DNA of 64,000 nt from Microbacterium invictum (GTDB lineage: Bacteria > Actinomycetota > Actinomycetes > Actinomycetales > Microbacteriaceae), in contig NZ_JACIFH010000001.1 of NCBI RefSeq assembly GCF_014197265.1, forward strand, positions 434,001 to 498,000, given 5' to 3'. A program made the position numbers and the translations under genes. Numbering within the stretch: position 1 is the first letter of the stretch; each line of letters begins with the position of its first letter. The notes below the pieces were generated by a model that did no database searches, had not been told where the DNA came from, and saw only the letters and a list, made by a program, of their open reading frames with translations. Below are positions 17,117 to 31,798 of this stretch, in pieces.

Positions 17117-18046
17117 ATGCGCCGCGCCGAGCACCCGGCCGCCGAACGGATCCTGCTGCACGTCAGCGACACCCACCTGAGGGCGCCGGGGGAGCAGCTG
17201 TTCGGCTCGGTCGACGGTGCGGAAGGCCTGCGCCGCGGGCTCGACGCCATCGAGGCATCGGGCCTGCACCCCGACGCGATCGTGTTCACCGGTGACCTCG
17301 TCGATCTGGGGGAGGACGAGGCGTACCGCCGGCTGCGCGAGCTCGTCGAGCCCCTGGCCGAGCGACTGGGCGCGCGAGTGCTGTGGGTCATGGGCAACCA
17401 CGACGACCGTGCCGCATTCCGCGCGCGGCTGCTCGATCAGACCGCGCCGGCCGACCCGTACGCGCCCCTGGACCGGGTGGACGAACTCGACGGGCTCCGG
17501 GTGGTCACCCTCGACACGAGTGTCCCCGGCCACCATCACGGCGAGGTGAGCGACGCCCAGCTGGCATGGCTGCGCGAGGTCCTGGCCACGCCTGCTCCGC
17601 TGGGCACCCTGCTGGCGATGCACCACCCGCCGGTGCCGAGCGTCCTACCACTGGCCGCCAGTGTCGAGCTGCACGACCAGCACCGGCTCGCGGACGTCCT
17701 GTACGGCACGGACGTGCGCGCGATCATCGCCGGGCACCTGCATTACTCGACATTCGCGACCTTCGCGGGGATCCCCGTGTCGGTGGCGTCGTCCACCTGC
17801 TACGCGCAGGACCTCACCGTCCCGGTGGGCGGCACGCGGCCCACCGACGGCGCGCAGGCGCTCAACCTCGTCCACGTGTACGACGACACGGTCGTCCACT
17901 CGGTCGTTCCGATCGACGTGCCGCGACCGCTCGAATACATCGACGCCGGTGAGGCGCAACGGCGGCTGCGTGCCGCGGGCGTCCGCCCGCAGGTCACCCG
18001 AGCGCCGGCAGCTCCTCCGACCGGATCTGTGCCGGTGCTGCACTGA
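17117..18046 (+). CDS. Metallophosphoesterase, CpdA-like
   Basis: Predicted binuclear-metal phosphodiesterase of 309 residues, related to cyclic-nucleotide (CpdA/Icc) and Rv0805-type enzymes. The metal ligands are visible in order: [33 protein letters not shown] and [13 protein letters not shown]. The ATG at 17117 follows a strong GAGGAGAGAAGG site. Substrate is not shown by sequence; a 3',5'-cAMP or 2',3'-cyclic nucleotide activity is possible. Its last 53 bp overlap the tail of the convergent Stealth gene. Confidence 0.88.
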   Translation: MRRAEHPAAERILLHVSDTHLRAPGEQLFGSVDGAEGLRRGLDAIEASGLHPDAIVFTGDLVDLGEDEAYRRLRELVEPLAERLGARVLWVMGNHDDRAAFRARLLDQTAPADPYAPLDRVDELDGLRVVTLDTSVPGHHHGEVSDAQLAWLREVLATPAPLGTLLAMHHPPVPSVLPLAASVELHDQHRLADVLYGTDVRAIIAGHLHYSTFATFAGIPVSVASSTCYAQDLTVPVGGTRPTDGAQALNLVHVYDDTVVHSVVPIDVPRPLEYIDAGEAQRRLRAAGVRPQVTRAPAAPPTGSVPVLH

Positions 18047-19580
18047 CGGCGTCGTCCTCCCACGGCGGGCGGACGGGGAACAGCCCCTCCAGCAGCGAGG
18101 TCACGGCGCGGACGCGCACCGGCTCGGGCACCTCGGCGAACCCGCCGTCGTTGAGGCAGAACATGTCGATGTCGCTGCGGCGGGCCAGTCGTTCCATCTG
18201 ACGCAGCGATGCCGTCGAGGTCGTCTGGTAGTACCGCACCCGCGGTGCAGTCGATGCGACAGCCCGCCCGGTGAACTGCGCGTAGTAGTGATACAGGCAG
18301 TTGGTCACCGAGACGTCGGTCGCCGAGCGGAACCGGGCGGCGGCGGTCCGTGCGATCTCGGCGGGGAACTCCTGCTCGAGTTCGGTCAGGATGCTGCGGC
18401 GGAGCGGGGCCGCGCAGTGCTCGAGGTCGCGCACGATCGTGCGGCCGAACCGCTTGCGCAGCAGTTCCCGGTTCACGCGCAGCGCGTTGTCGTGGCCGCT
18501 GCGGGCGAGGCGGGCCGGCCCCGTCCCGATCCGCACGTCGCACTCCACGAACGATGAGATGCCGGCCGGCGAGAAGAACAGCTCGGGCGAGAGCGGACGG
18601 CCGAAGAACATGTCGTCGTTCGAATAGAGGAAATGCTCGGCAAGGCCTTCGATGCGGTGCAGCTGCGCTTCGACGGCGTGCGAGTTGTGCGTGGGGAGCA
18701 CGGACGGGTCGGCGAAGAACTCCTCGCTGCGCACGATCGTGACCTTCGGGTGGTCGACCAGCCACGCCGGGCGCGGCGAGTCGGTGACGATGAAGATCCG
18801 GCGCACCCACGGCGCGTACATGTGGACGCTGCGCAGGGCGTAGCGCAGCTCGTCGACATGCCGGAATCGCGCCGGCCCGTCGTCGCCGTCGCCGACGACG
18901 TAGGACGAGATCTGGGCGGCACGCTGACGCTGGAACTCGGTGGACGACCCATCCACCCACGAGAACACCATGTCGACGTCCTCGGTGAACTCCGCCGGAT
19001 GCGCATCGAACATGCCTGACAGCGTCCGCCACGTGCGACCGAAGCGCGCCACGGTCGCCTCTTCGAGATCCTCGGTGGCGAACGCCCGCCGGGTCAGCGT
19101 GTTGGCGTAGGGGGCTTCGACGAGCTCTTCGCCGAAACGCCAGAACTCCACGCGAGCCGCGTCCCCCGCGCCGTAGCGCAGGGTGCCGGTGGCAGAGATC
19201 CGCGGCCGGAACACGCGCAGCGCCGACGGTCCCGGCGCGGTCATGACCAGCTCGGCCATCGGGACGGTCTGGCCGCCCTTCGGCTTCGCATACAGCGGTT
19301 CGCCGTCGGCGCGACCGGCCAGTGCCGCCAGGGCCCGGTCACGGTCGGCGAGCGAGACGACCAGTGCCGGTGTCGAACGATCGTGCCGGATCAGCAGATG
19401 CGGCACGTTAGCGCCGTCCAGTGCATCCGCCACCAGGAGCAGATCGTCGATCGTGGCATCACCGGGCGTCGTGGCGTCGTGGCGAAGGTGGAGCATCCCG
19501 CGGCTGACGACGATGTCGTCGCGCTCGAGCAGGGCGGACCAGGGATGTGGGTGGGCGGGGAGCGCCGAGAGCGCAGTCAT
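17994..19580 (-). CDS. Stealth-family sugar-phosphate transferase
   Basis: Predicted hexose-1-phosphate (or sugar-phosphate) transferase of 528 residues that builds phosphodiester-linked cell-surface polymers. All four conserved regions are present: CR1 [13 protein letters not shown]2 [22 protein letters not shown]3 [20 protein letters not shown] followed by YSNDDMFFG, and CR4 MFCLNDGG. About 200 N-terminal residues lack a motif I recognise. The ATG at 19580 is chosen over a GTG 6 nt upstream because the GGAGG ribosome site lies just before it. It stands alone with no other capsule genes nearby. The 3' end overlaps the phosphodiesterase gene by 53 bp. Confidence 0.88.
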   Translation of the reverse strand: MTALSALPAHPHPWSALLERDDIVVSRGMLHLRHDATTPGDATIDDLLLVADALDGANVPHLLIRHDRSTPALVVSLADRDRALAALAGRADGEPLYAKPKGGQTVPMAELVMTAPGPSALRVFRPRISATGTLRYGAGDAARVEFWRFGEELVEAPYANTLTRRAFATEDLEEATVARFGRTWRTLSGMFDAHPAEFTEDVDMVFSWVDGSSTEFQRQRAAQISSYVVGDGDDGPARFRHVDELRYALRSVHMYAPWVRRIFIVTDSPRPAWLVDHPKVTIVRSEEFFADPSVLPTHNSHAVEAQLHRIEGLAEHFLYSNDDMFFGRPLSPELFFSPAGISSFVECDVRIGTGPARLARSGHDNALRVNRELLRKRFGRTIVRDLEHCAAPLRRSILTELEQEFPAEIARTAAARFRSATDVSVTNCLYHYYAQFTGRAVASTAPRVRYYQTTSTASLRQMERLARRSDIDMFCLNDGGFAEVPEPVRVRAVTSLLEGLFPVRPPWEDDAVSAAPAQIRSEELPALG

Positions 19581-19663
19581 AGCCACCTCCGTTCGATGTC
19601 GATTGAGCGTAGGCGCCGCCGGTTACGGACACATTTCCCGCCCGCGTGGGCGTACCGGGTCGG

Positions 19664-19669
19664 TAGCCT
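19664..19669 (+). promoter_or_regulatory. -10 box TAGCCT, leaderless aldo/keto reductase
   Basis: TAGCCT lies 6 nt before the ATG at 19676; no ribosome site is present. Confidence 0.5.
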
Positions 19670-19675
19670 GGGACG

Positions 19676-20746
19676 ATGACCGACAACGATCGCTTCCCGC
19701 CCTCGCGGGGAGGAGACCTGCATCGACCGTACACCGCCGCGGCTGAGCGTTACTCGGGTACGGACTTCCGTCAGGTCGGCGACAGCGGGCTCTACCTGCC
19801 GCCGGTCTCGCTCGGGCTGTGGTGGAACTTCGGCGACAACATCCCCTTCGACGATCAGCGCGGGCTGCTGCGTCATGCCTTCGACCGGGGGATCACCCAT
19901 TTCGACCTCGCCAACAACTACGGACCGCCGTACGGCTCCGCCGAGACGAACTTCGGCCGGATGATGCGCGAGGACTTCGCGCCCTACCGCGACGAGCTCA
20001 TCATCTCGTCCAAGGCCGGATGGGACATGTGGCCCGGTCCCTACGGCACGCTCGGATCGCGCAAGTACCTGCTGGCCAGTGCGGACCGGTCGCTGCAGCG
20101 GATGAGCCTCGACTACGTCGACATCTTCTACTCGCACCGCTACGACCCCGTCACCCCCATCGAGGAGACCATCGGCGCCCTCGACACCCTCGTGCGGCAG
20201 GGCAAGGCGCTGTACGTCGGCATCTCGTCGTACAGCGCCGAGCACACCGCCGCCGCGAAGGCCGTCGCGCGGAGCCTGCGCACACCCCTGGTGATCCACC
20301 AGCCCGCCTACTCGATCCTCAACCGCTGGGTCGAAGACGGACTGACCGGACTCCTCCGGCAGGAGGGCATGGGCGCGATCGCGTTCACTCCGCTCGCCCA
20401 GGGACTGCTCACCGGCAAGTACCTCGGCGACGGCACCGCCGAACGCGCGCAGCAGCGCTCGTCACTGCCCGGGCAGCGCCTCAGCGAGCACGGTCTGGCG
20501 TCGCTGCGCAGCCTCAACCTGATCGCCGAGCACCGGGGGCAGACGCTCGCCCAGATGGCGATCCAGTGGGTGCTGCGCGATCCGGTGGTCGCCTCGGCGC
20601 TCATCGGAGCCTCCCGCCCCGCGCAGCTCGACGAGAACCTCGCGGCGCTGAACGGTCCCGCCTTCGACACCGAAGAGCTCGAACGCATCGACGCGCTCAG
20701 CGACAGCATCCACACCGATCTGTGGGCAGAATCGGCGGGCGCGTGA
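19676..20746 (+). CDS. Aldo/keto reductase, YghZ/GpR-like
   Basis: NADPH-dependent reductase of 356 residues. Motifs: THFDLANNYGPPYGSAE (Asp and Tyr of the catalytic tetrad), SSKAGWDMWPGPYG with the catalytic Lys, DIFYSHRYDP with the catalytic His, and a C-terminal ALIGASRPAQLDEN that binds the NADPH phosphate. The closest recognisable subgroup is L-glyceraldehyde-3-phosphate reductase (YghZ) and Kv-beta-like AKRs, which suggests detoxification of L-glyceraldehyde 3-phosphate or methylglyoxal. It is divergent from the Stealth gene, is predicted leaderless, and overlaps ispE by 4 nt. Confidence 0.9.
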   Translation: MTDNDRFPPSRGGDLHRPYTAAAERYSGTDFRQVGDSGLYLPPVSLGLWWNFGDNIPFDDQRGLLRHAFDRGITHFDLANNYGPPYGSAETNFGRMMREDFAPYRDELIISSKAGWDMWPGPYGTLGSRKYLLASADRSLQRMSLDYVDIFYSHRYDPVTPIEETIGALDTLVRQGKALYVGISSYSAEHTAAAKAVARSLRTPLVIHQPAYSILNRWVEDGLTGLLRQEGMGAIAFTPLAQGLLTGKYLGDGTAERAQQRSSLPGQRLSEHGLASLRSLNLIAEHRGQTLAQMAIQWVLRDPVVASALIGASRPAQLDENLAALNGPAFDTEELERIDALSDSIHTDLWAESAGA

Positions 20747-21669
20747 GCCTCGCCTTCGCCGCCGACCGCGTGCACGTGCGCGCGCCCGGCAAGCTCAACG
20801 TCTTCTTCGACGTCGGCGACGTGCGGCCCGACGGATATCACCCGGTGGCATCGGTCTATCAGGCGGTCTCGCTGTACGAAGACGTGATCGCCACCCCGGC
20901 CGACGACTTCACCGTCAGCGTGTCCGGTGACGTCGACCTGACCGGCGTGCCCCTGGACGGCACCAACCTGGCGGTGCGTGCGGCGCGGCTGATCGCGCAC
21001 GCCACCGACTCCGAGATGGGCGTCCACCTCGACATCCGCAAGGGCGTGCCCGTCGCCGGAGGCATGGGCGGCGGATCCGCGGATGCCGCGGCGGCGCTGC
21101 TGGCGTGCAACGAGCTGTGGGGCGCCCCGCTGTCGACCGCTGATCTGCACGACCTGGCGGCCGAACTCGGCGCCGACGTGCCGTTCGCGCTGCTGGGCGG
21201 CACCGCCGTCGGCACCGGCCGCGGCGATGAGCTGGCGCCGGCCCTGGCGCGCGGGCGCATCGACTGGGTGCTCGTCACGGACTCCGACGGGCTGTCGACC
21301 CCCGCCGTGTACGGCCGCCTCGACGAGCTGCGCGCGCAGGCCGACATCGCCCCCGCGCGCGGCACCCCCGCCGTCGACGCCGCCGTGCTGCAGGCCCTTC
21401 GTGCGGGGGACGCCGCGTCGCTGGCCGCCGTCGTCCACAACGACCTGCAGGCCGCAGCGCTCGCACTGCGCCCCGACCTGGCCGTCGTCCTCGCCGACGG
21501 CCGCGACCTCGGCGCGCGCGGCGGACTGGTGTCGGGCTCGGGTCCGACGGTCGCGTTCGTCGCCGACGACCCCGGCCACGCCGCCGAGGTCGCCGCGTCG
21601 CTCATCGCCCGCGGGTACGAGGCGCTCGCCGTCCACGGCCCCGTCCCCGGCGCCCGCGTCATCGGCTGA
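20743..21669 (+). CDS. ispE: 4-diphosphocytidyl-2-C-methyl-D-erythritol kinase
   Basis: GHMP kinase of the MEP isoprenoid pathway that phosphorylates CDP-ME. It has 308 residues. Motifs: VRAPGKLNVFFDVG at the start with the conserved Lys, RPDGYHPVASVYQAV, ATP-binding loop PVAGGMGGGSADAAAALLA, and C-terminal GLVSGSGPTVAF. The GTG at 20743 overlaps the aldo/keto reductase stop (GTGA), so both are on one transcript. In relatives ispE commonly follows rsmA; here a phosphodiesterase, the Stealth gene and the reductase lie in between. Confidence 0.95.
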   Translation: MSLAFAADRVHVRAPGKLNVFFDVGDVRPDGYHPVASVYQAVSLYEDVIATPADDFTVSVSGDVDLTGVPLDGTNLAVRAARLIAHATDSEMGVHLDIRKGVPVAGGMGGGSADAAAALLACNELWGAPLSTADLHDLAAELGADVPFALLGGTAVGTGRGDELAPALARGRIDWVLVTDSDGLSTPAVYGRLDELRAQADIAPARGTPAVDAAVLQALRAGDAASLAAVVHNDLQAAALALRPDLAVVLADGRDLGARGGLVSGSGPTVAFVADDPGHAAEVAASLIARGYEALAVHGPVPGARVIG

Positions 21670-21722
21670 GCAGGCCGCCCCACCGGCATCCATCACCCGC
21701 ATCACCACAGGAGGACCCGCAC

Positions 21723-23036
21723 ATGACCGACCTGATCGCCCGCCACCACGACGCTCCCGTCGATGCCGAGCTGGTCGCCGCGATGAGCGAGCGCGGGCTG
21801 GAGGTGCGGCGCGAGGACGATGCCTTGCGCGCCCAGGTGCACGGGTGGATGGATGCCGTCGCCCGCGGCTTCCTGGATGCCGAACCGACCGACGTGCAGC
21901 GCGACACCGCGTTCGCCCGCGGCGGCTATCGTCGCAAGGTCGGCGTCCACGATCCGCAGACCCCGCAGCCCGAGGTGCCGGTCGCGACGTTCGCCTCGTG
22001 GGTCGCCGATCTGAGCCTGCCCGGCGGCGCTGTCCTTCCCGCGTGCGCCATCAGCGCGGTCACCGTCGCGCCGACGCATCGCCGGCAGGGACTGCTGCGC
22101 AGCGTGATGGGCGGCGAGCTGCGCACCGCCGCCTCGCTCGGCGTGCCGATCGCCGCCCTGACCGTGAGCGAATCGGGCATCTACGGCCGGTTCGGGTTCG
22201 GCCCGGCGGCACCGGCGACATCGTGGCGCATCGACGTGCGACGCGCCGGCTGGATCGGGCCGGTCGCGCCCGGTCGCATCGACTTCGTGCCGCGCGAGCA
22301 CGCGCGCGAGCTCGTCGGCCGGCTGCACGAACGCGTGCGGCGCGGGTCGGCCGGCGAGATCGAGCTGTCGGCCGACCACGCCGACCGCAAGACCCGCACC
22401 CGCCCCGATGCCGACAAGCCCGGTGAGCTGCGCGCCCTGCAGTACCGCTCGCCCGAGGGGCAGGTCGACGGGGTCGTCACGTATACGGTGCAGGAGAACC
22501 ACGATGACTTCGCCAGCTCGACCCTGCGCGTCACGGCGCTCATCGCGGCCACCGACGATGCCTACGCCGGACTGTGGCGCTTCCTGCTGTCGATGGACCT
22601 GATCGGCACGATCCAGGCCGGCGAGCTCTCTGTCGACGAACCGCTGTGGTGGATGATCGCCGACCAGCGCGCCGCCAGGATCACGCTGCGCGACCACCAC
22701 TACCTGCGCGTCCTCGACGTGCCGGCCGTGCTCTCGGCGCGCCGCTACGACCGGGCCGACCGGCTCGTTCTCGACGTCGACGACCCATTCGGGCTGACCA
22801 CCGGTCGCTACGTGCTCGAGACGGACGCCGACGGCGGGGCGACGGTGGCCGCCGGCGACGGCCGCGACGGCGACCTGGTCGTGCGGCTCGGGGTCGCCGA
22901 GCTGTCGGCGATCCTGCTCGGCGGGGTGTCGCCGGCGACGCTCGCGCGCGCCGGACGCGTGCGCACCGACGATCCCGAGCGCGTCGCGCGCCTGTTCTCG
23001 TGGCCGGTCGCGCCTCGGCTCAGCTACTGGTACTGA
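21723..23036 (+). CDS. Eis-like GNAT N-acetyltransferase
   Basis: Acetyl-CoA-dependent N-acetyltransferase of 437 residues with the two-GNAT plus sterol-carrier-like layout of the Eis family. The acetyl-CoA pyrophosphate loop is VAPTHRRQGLLRSVMG near residue 115. LTVSESGIYGRFGFGPA is a strong Eis signature. The chain ends in a free carboxylate after SYWY, as Eis enzymes need for catalysis. Mycobacterial Eis modifies aminoglycosides and lysine-containing peptides, but the natural substrate here is unknown. The ATG at 21723 follows CAGGAGG. Confidence 0.88.
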   Translation: MTDLIARHHDAPVDAELVAAMSERGLEVRREDDALRAQVHGWMDAVARGFLDAEPTDVQRDTAFARGGYRRKVGVHDPQTPQPEVPVATFASWVADLSLPGGAVLPACAISAVTVAPTHRRQGLLRSVMGGELRTAASLGVPIAALTVSESGIYGRFGFGPAAPATSWRIDVRRAGWIGPVAPGRIDFVPREHARELVGRLHERVRRGSAGEIELSADHADRKTRTRPDADKPGELRALQYRSPEGQVDGVVTYTVQENHDDFASSTLRVTALIAATDDAYAGLWRFLLSMDLIGTIQAGELSVDEPLWWMIADQRAARITLRDHHYLRVLDVPAVLSARRYDRADRLVLDVDDPFGLTTGRYVLETDADGGATVAAGDGRDGDLVVRLGVAELSAILLGGVSPATLARAGRVRTDDPERVARLFSWPVAPRLSYWY

Positions 23037-23053
23037 CCGTCGTGGCCGGGCCG

Positions 23054-23059
23054 TAGCCT
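23054..23059 (+). promoter_or_regulatory. -10 box TAGCCT upstream of ABC-F gene
   Basis: TAGCCT lies 7 nt before the ATG at 23067. The purine run GAGGGG directly abuts the ATG and is too close to serve as a Shine-Dalgarno. Confidence 0.45.
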
Positions 23060-23066
23060 TGAGGGG

Positions 23067-24908
<1,842 letters not shown>

Positions 24909-24925
24909 GCCGCCGCGGCACGCAC

Positions 24926-25423
24926 TCACGCGTCGAAGCCGAGGCTGAGCTTGCGCAGCAGCCCGGCGAGGCGATCACGGTCCGCCCGTGACAGCGTGTC
25001 GAGCAGCAGGGCTTCGGCATCGACGAGCCGCGTGATCGCGGCATCCACTCGGGTGCGGCCTTCATCGGTCAGCACGACCAGCACGCTGCGTCCGTCGCTC
25101 GGGTCGCCCTCGCGCCGGACGAGGCGACGGCCGACCAGGCGGTCGATGCGGTTGGTCATCGTGCCGCTGGAGACCAGCGTCTGCTGCAGCAGCTGCTTCG
25201 GGCTCAGCCGGTAGGGCTCACCCGCGCGCCGCAGCGCGGAAAGCACGTCCCACTCCCACGACTCGAGATCGCTGCGACGGAAGGCCTCGCGCCGGGCCCG
25301 GTCGAGATGCCGCGAGAGCCGGTCGACCCGCGACAGCACCTCGAGAGGCGAGAAGTCGAGGTCGGGGCGCTCGGTGGTCCACGCTTCGAGGATCCGGTCG
25401 ACTTCGTCATGCGCGGGGGTCAT
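24926..25423 (-). CDS. MarR-family transcriptional regulator
   Basis: Winged-helix regulator of 165 residues. The recognition region is SPKQLLQQTLVSSGTMTNRIDRL at about 84-106, followed by the wing RREGDPSDGRSVLVVLTDEG, typical for MarR. The ATG at 25423 is preceded by GATAAT at 6-nt spacing, so it is predicted leaderless. It is divergent from the galactanase gene and convergent with the ABC-F gene. The ligand is not visible, and whether it controls either neighbour is unknown. Confidence 0.9.
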   Translation of the reverse strand: MTPAHDEVDRILEAWTTERPDLDFSPLEVLSRVDRLSRHLDRARREAFRRSDLESWEWDVLSALRRAGEPYRLSPKQLLQQTLVSSGTMTNRIDRLVGRRLVRREGDPSDGRSVLVVLTDEGRTRVDAAITRLVDAEALLLDTLSRADRDRLAGLLRKLSLGFDA

Positions 25424-25429
25424 GGCTTC

Positions 25430-25435
25430 ATTATC
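25430..25435 (-). promoter_or_regulatory. -10 box GATAAT, leaderless marR
   Basis: On the minus strand GATAAT ends 6 nt before the ATG at 25423, and no Shine-Dalgarno is seen. Confidence 0.45.
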
Positions 25436-25508
25436 GCGGGATGCCGGTCGTGTCCGTGCGCCGCGCCCGCGGCGGACCGGGGGTGGTGCGCTCCGTGGGT
25501 CACTGCTA

Positions 25509-29150
<3,642 letters not shown>

Positions 29151-29183
29151 CGCGCTGTCGTGCTGTCGCGCCTCGGCAGGGGG

Positions 29184-29220
29184 CGGGCCGCCGGTCGTGG
29201 CAGACTTGACGGGCGGCCCG
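29184..29220. terminator. Inverted repeat between GH53 gene and tRNA-Gln
   Basis: CGGGCCGCC (29184-29192) pairs perfectly with GGCGGCCCG (29212-29220) across a 19-nt loop. It may end the galactanase transcript, but there is no T-run, and it may instead be part of the tRNA promoter region. Confidence 0.3.
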
Positions 29221-29232
29221 ATCAGGCCGCGG

Positions 29233-29304
29233 TCCGCCGTGGTGTAATGGCAGCACGACAGCCTTTGGAGCTGTGAGGTCTAGGTTCGAATCCTGGCGGC
29301 GGAG
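29233..29304 (+). tRNA. tRNA-Gln (anticodon TTG)
   Basis: A full 72-nt cloverleaf can be folded. The acceptor is TCCGCCG with CGGCGGA and discriminator G. The D-stem is GTG/CAC. The anticodon stem is ACAGC/GCTGT around loop CTTTGGA, giving anticodon TTG for CAA codons. The T-arm is CTAGG-TTCGAAT-CCTGG. CCA is not encoded: the base after the discriminator is C, followed at once by the glmU ATG. The tRNA and glmU are therefore on one transcript. Confidence 0.96.
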
Positions 29305-29305
29305 C

Positions 29306-30763
29306 ATGACGAACAACACCCTCGACGCCTCGCTGGCCGTGGTCATCCTCGCCGCGGGACAGGGCACACGCATGAAGTCCGCACTGCCCAAGGTGCTGCA
29401 CCGCATCGGCGGGCGCCCGCTCGTCGGGCACGTGCTCGACACCGCCCGCGACCTCGGCCCCGCCCACGTGCTCGTGGTCGTCCGGCACGAACGCGACCAG
29501 GTCGAAGGCGCCGTCCTGGGCGTCTCGCCCGAGATCGTCGTCGTCGACCAGGACGAGGTGCCCGGCACCGGCCGCGCGGTCGAAGTCGCCCTCGAGCGTC
29601 TGGGCGACTTCGCCGGCGACGTGCTCGTGCTCTCCGGCGACGTCCCGCTGCTCGACCATGCCACCCTCGAGGCACTCGTCGCCGACCACCGGGCGCGCGG
29701 GGTGGCCGCCACGGTGCTCAGCGCCGTGGTCGAGGACCCGACCGGCTACGGCCGCATCATCCGCGACACCCACGGGGGCGTCGCCCGCATCGTCGAGCAG
29801 AAGGATGCCACCGCCGCCGAGGCCGCGGTCGTCGAGATCAACGCGGGTGTCTACGTCTTCCGCGCGCCCGACCTGCGCACCCAGCTCGGCCGTGTCGGCA
29901 CCGACAACGCGCAGGGGGAGAAGTACCTGACCGACGTCATCGGACTGCTGCGATCCGACGCGCTCGCCGTCGCGGCATCCATCGTCGACGACGTCGCGAT
30001 CACCCTCGGCGTCAACGACCGGGCACAGCTCGCCGAAGCCGGGCGCCTGCTGAACGCGCGCACCGTGCGCCGCTGGCAGCTCGCCGGCGCCACGATCCAG
30101 GACCCGGCCACCACCTGGATCGACGTCACGGCCACCCTCGCCCCCGACGTCACCGTGCTGCCGAACTCCCACATCCTGCGGTCCACAGTCGTCGCCGCCG
30201 GCGCCGTGATCGGGCCCGACACGACCCTCGAGGACTGCGAGGTCGGCGAGAACGCCACCGTCCGCCGCACCGACGCGACCCTCGCCGTCATCGGCGCCGG
30301 CGCCACCGTCGGCCCGTTCGCCTACCTGCGCCCGGGCACGAACCTCGCCGCCGGCGGCAAGATCGGCACGTTCGTGGAGACGAAGAACGCGACGATCGGC
30401 GAGGGCAGCAAGGTGCCGCACCTCTCGTACATCGGCGACACCACGATCGGCCGTCACGTGAACCTCGGCGCCGGGGCGATCACCGCCAACTACGACGACA
30501 TCGCCAAGCACCGCACCGAGATCGGCGACGAGGTCCACACCGGCTCGCACAACGTCTTCGTCGCGCCCGTTAGGATCGGTGATGGCGCGAAGACCGGCGC
30601 CGGAGCGGTCGTCCGCAAGGATGTCCCCGCCGGTGCGCTGGCCCTCAGCGTCGCCCCTCAGCGCAATGTCGAGGGGTGGGTCGAGAAGAACCGACCGGGA
30701 ACAGGTGCCGCTCACGCCGCCACCCGTGCTCGGTCCGCACCGAAGGCGGACGATGGGTCGTAA
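29306..30763 (+). CDS. glmU: Bifunctional UDP-GlcNAc pyrophosphorylase / glucosamine-1-P acetyltransferase
   Basis: Makes UDP-GlcNAc for peptidoglycan by acetylating glucosamine-1-P and then uridylylating it. It has 485 residues. The N-terminal pyrophosphorylase domain has LAAGQGTRMKSALPKVLH near residue 16. The C-terminal left-handed beta-helix acetyltransferase domain has RPGTNLAAGGKIGTFVETKN and the catalytic-His region LSYIGDTTIG. The ATG at 29306 lies one base after the tRNA-Gln discriminator, so the only purine-rich sequence upstream (GGAG) belongs to the tRNA acceptor arm. tRNA 3' processing would leave an essentially leaderless glmU mRNA. Its last 11 nt overlap prs. Confidence 0.96.
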   Translation: MTNNTLDASLAVVILAAGQGTRMKSALPKVLHRIGGRPLVGHVLDTARDLGPAHVLVVVRHERDQVEGAVLGVSPEIVVVDQDEVPGTGRAVEVALERLGDFAGDVLVLSGDVPLLDHATLEALVADHRARGVAATVLSAVVEDPTGYGRIIRDTHGGVARIVEQKDATAAEAAVVEINAGVYVFRAPDLRTQLGRVGTDNAQGEKYLTDVIGLLRSDALAVAASIVDDVAITLGVNDRAQLAEAGRLLNARTVRRWQLAGATIQDPATTWIDVTATLAPDVTVLPNSHILRSTVVAAGAVIGPDTTLEDCEVGENATVRRTDATLAVIGAGATVGPFAYLRPGTNLAAGGKIGTFVETKNATIGEGSKVPHLSYIGDTTIGRHVNLGAGAITANYDDIAKHRTEIGDEVHTGSHNVFVAPVRIGDGAKTGAGAVVRKDVPAGALALSVAPQRNVEGWVEKNRPGTGAAHAATRARSAPKADDGS

Positions 30764-31790
30764 GAAGCAGCACACGGTTGATCTCGACACGGCGCGCGGC
30801 ATCGCGCCCGGGCTGGTGGCCAAGACCAAGAAGCGACTCGTCGTCGCGACGGGCAGCTCCCACCCCGGTCTCGCCGAGGACGTCGCGGCGGCGCTCGGCA
30901 CCGAACTGGTCCCCACCGAGCACCGCACGTTCGCGTCGGGCGAGATCCTCACCCGCTTCGAGGTCTCGATCCGCGGATGCGACGCGTTCATCATCCAGTC
31001 GTTCGGCCCGCCGGTCAACGAGTGGGTCATGGAGACGTTGATCATGCTGGATGCCGCCAAGCGCGCCTCCGCGAAGCGGATCACCGTCGTCGCCCCGTAC
31101 TACCCGTACTCGCGGCAGGACAAGAAGGGCCGCGGGCGCGAGCCGATCAGCGCGCGCCTGGTCTCCGATCTGTTCAAGACCGCCGGTGCCGACCGGATCA
31201 TGAGCGTCGACCTGCACGCCGCCCAGATCCAGGGCTTCTTCGACGGCCCGGTGGACCACCTGTTCGCCAAGCCGGTGCTGCTCGAGTACTTCCAGCGCAC
31301 CCTGAGCGATGACGACCGCGCGAAGCTGACGGTCGTGTCGCCCGACACCGGACGGGTGCGCGTCGCCGACCAGTGGTCGGACAGCCTCGACGCGCCGCTG
31401 GCGATCATCCACAAGCGCCGCGATCCCAACGTCGCCAACCAGGTCACCGTGAACGAGATCGTCGGTGACGTCGCGGGCCGGGTCTGCCTGCTGGTCGACG
31501 ACATGATCGACACCGGCGGCACGATCGTCAAGGCCGCGCAGGCGCTGAAGGCGAACGGCGCCGAACGCGTCATCGTCGCGGCGACCCACGCCATCTTCAG
31601 CGACCCGGCCACCGAACGCCTGCAGGACGAGGCCATCGACGAGGTCGTGGTCACCGACACCGTCCCGATCCCCGATGAGAAGCGCTTCGGTGCGCTGACC
31701 GTGCTGCCCATCGCACCGCTGCTCGCACGCGCGATCAAGGAGGTCTTCGAGGACGGCTCGGTCACCAGCATGTTCGACGGCGCGGCGTAG
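30753..31790 (+). CDS. prs: Ribose-phosphate pyrophosphokinase
   Basis: Makes PRPP from ribose 5-phosphate and ATP for nucleotide, histidine and tryptophan synthesis. The 345-residue protein has the PRPP-binding motif VCLLVDDMIDTGGTIVKAA, the ATP-site loop YYPYSRQDKKGRGREPISAR, and VDLHAAQIQGFF. The ATG at 30753 lies inside the glmU 3' end (11-nt overlap, different frame). The first 25 residues (MGRKKQHTVDLDTARGIAPG) are longer than in most PrsA proteins. A start nearer the conserved KRLVVATGSSHPGLAEDVA is possible but no better start is seen. glmU-prs is a usual actinobacterial pair. Confidence 0.95.
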   Translation: MGRKKQHTVDLDTARGIAPGLVAKTKKRLVVATGSSHPGLAEDVAAALGTELVPTEHRTFASGEILTRFEVSIRGCDAFIIQSFGPPVNEWVMETLIMLDAAKRASAKRITVVAPYYPYSRQDKKGRGREPISARLVSDLFKTAGADRIMSVDLHAAQIQGFFDGPVDHLFAKPVLLEYFQRTLSDDDRAKLTVVSPDTGRVRVADQWSDSLDAPLAIIHKRRDPNVANQVTVNEIVGDVAGRVCLLVDDMIDTGGTIVKAAQALKANGAERVIVAATHAIFSDPATERLQDEAIDEVVVTDTVPIPDEKRFGALTVLPIAPLLARAIKEVFEDGSVTSMFDGAA

Positions 31791-31798
31791 GGGCTGAC

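Noticed and set aside
29206..29211. TTGACG as a -35 box for the tRNA-Gln promoter
   Set aside because: No TANNNT box lies 16-18 nt downstream before the tRNA starts, so the real promoter is not identified.
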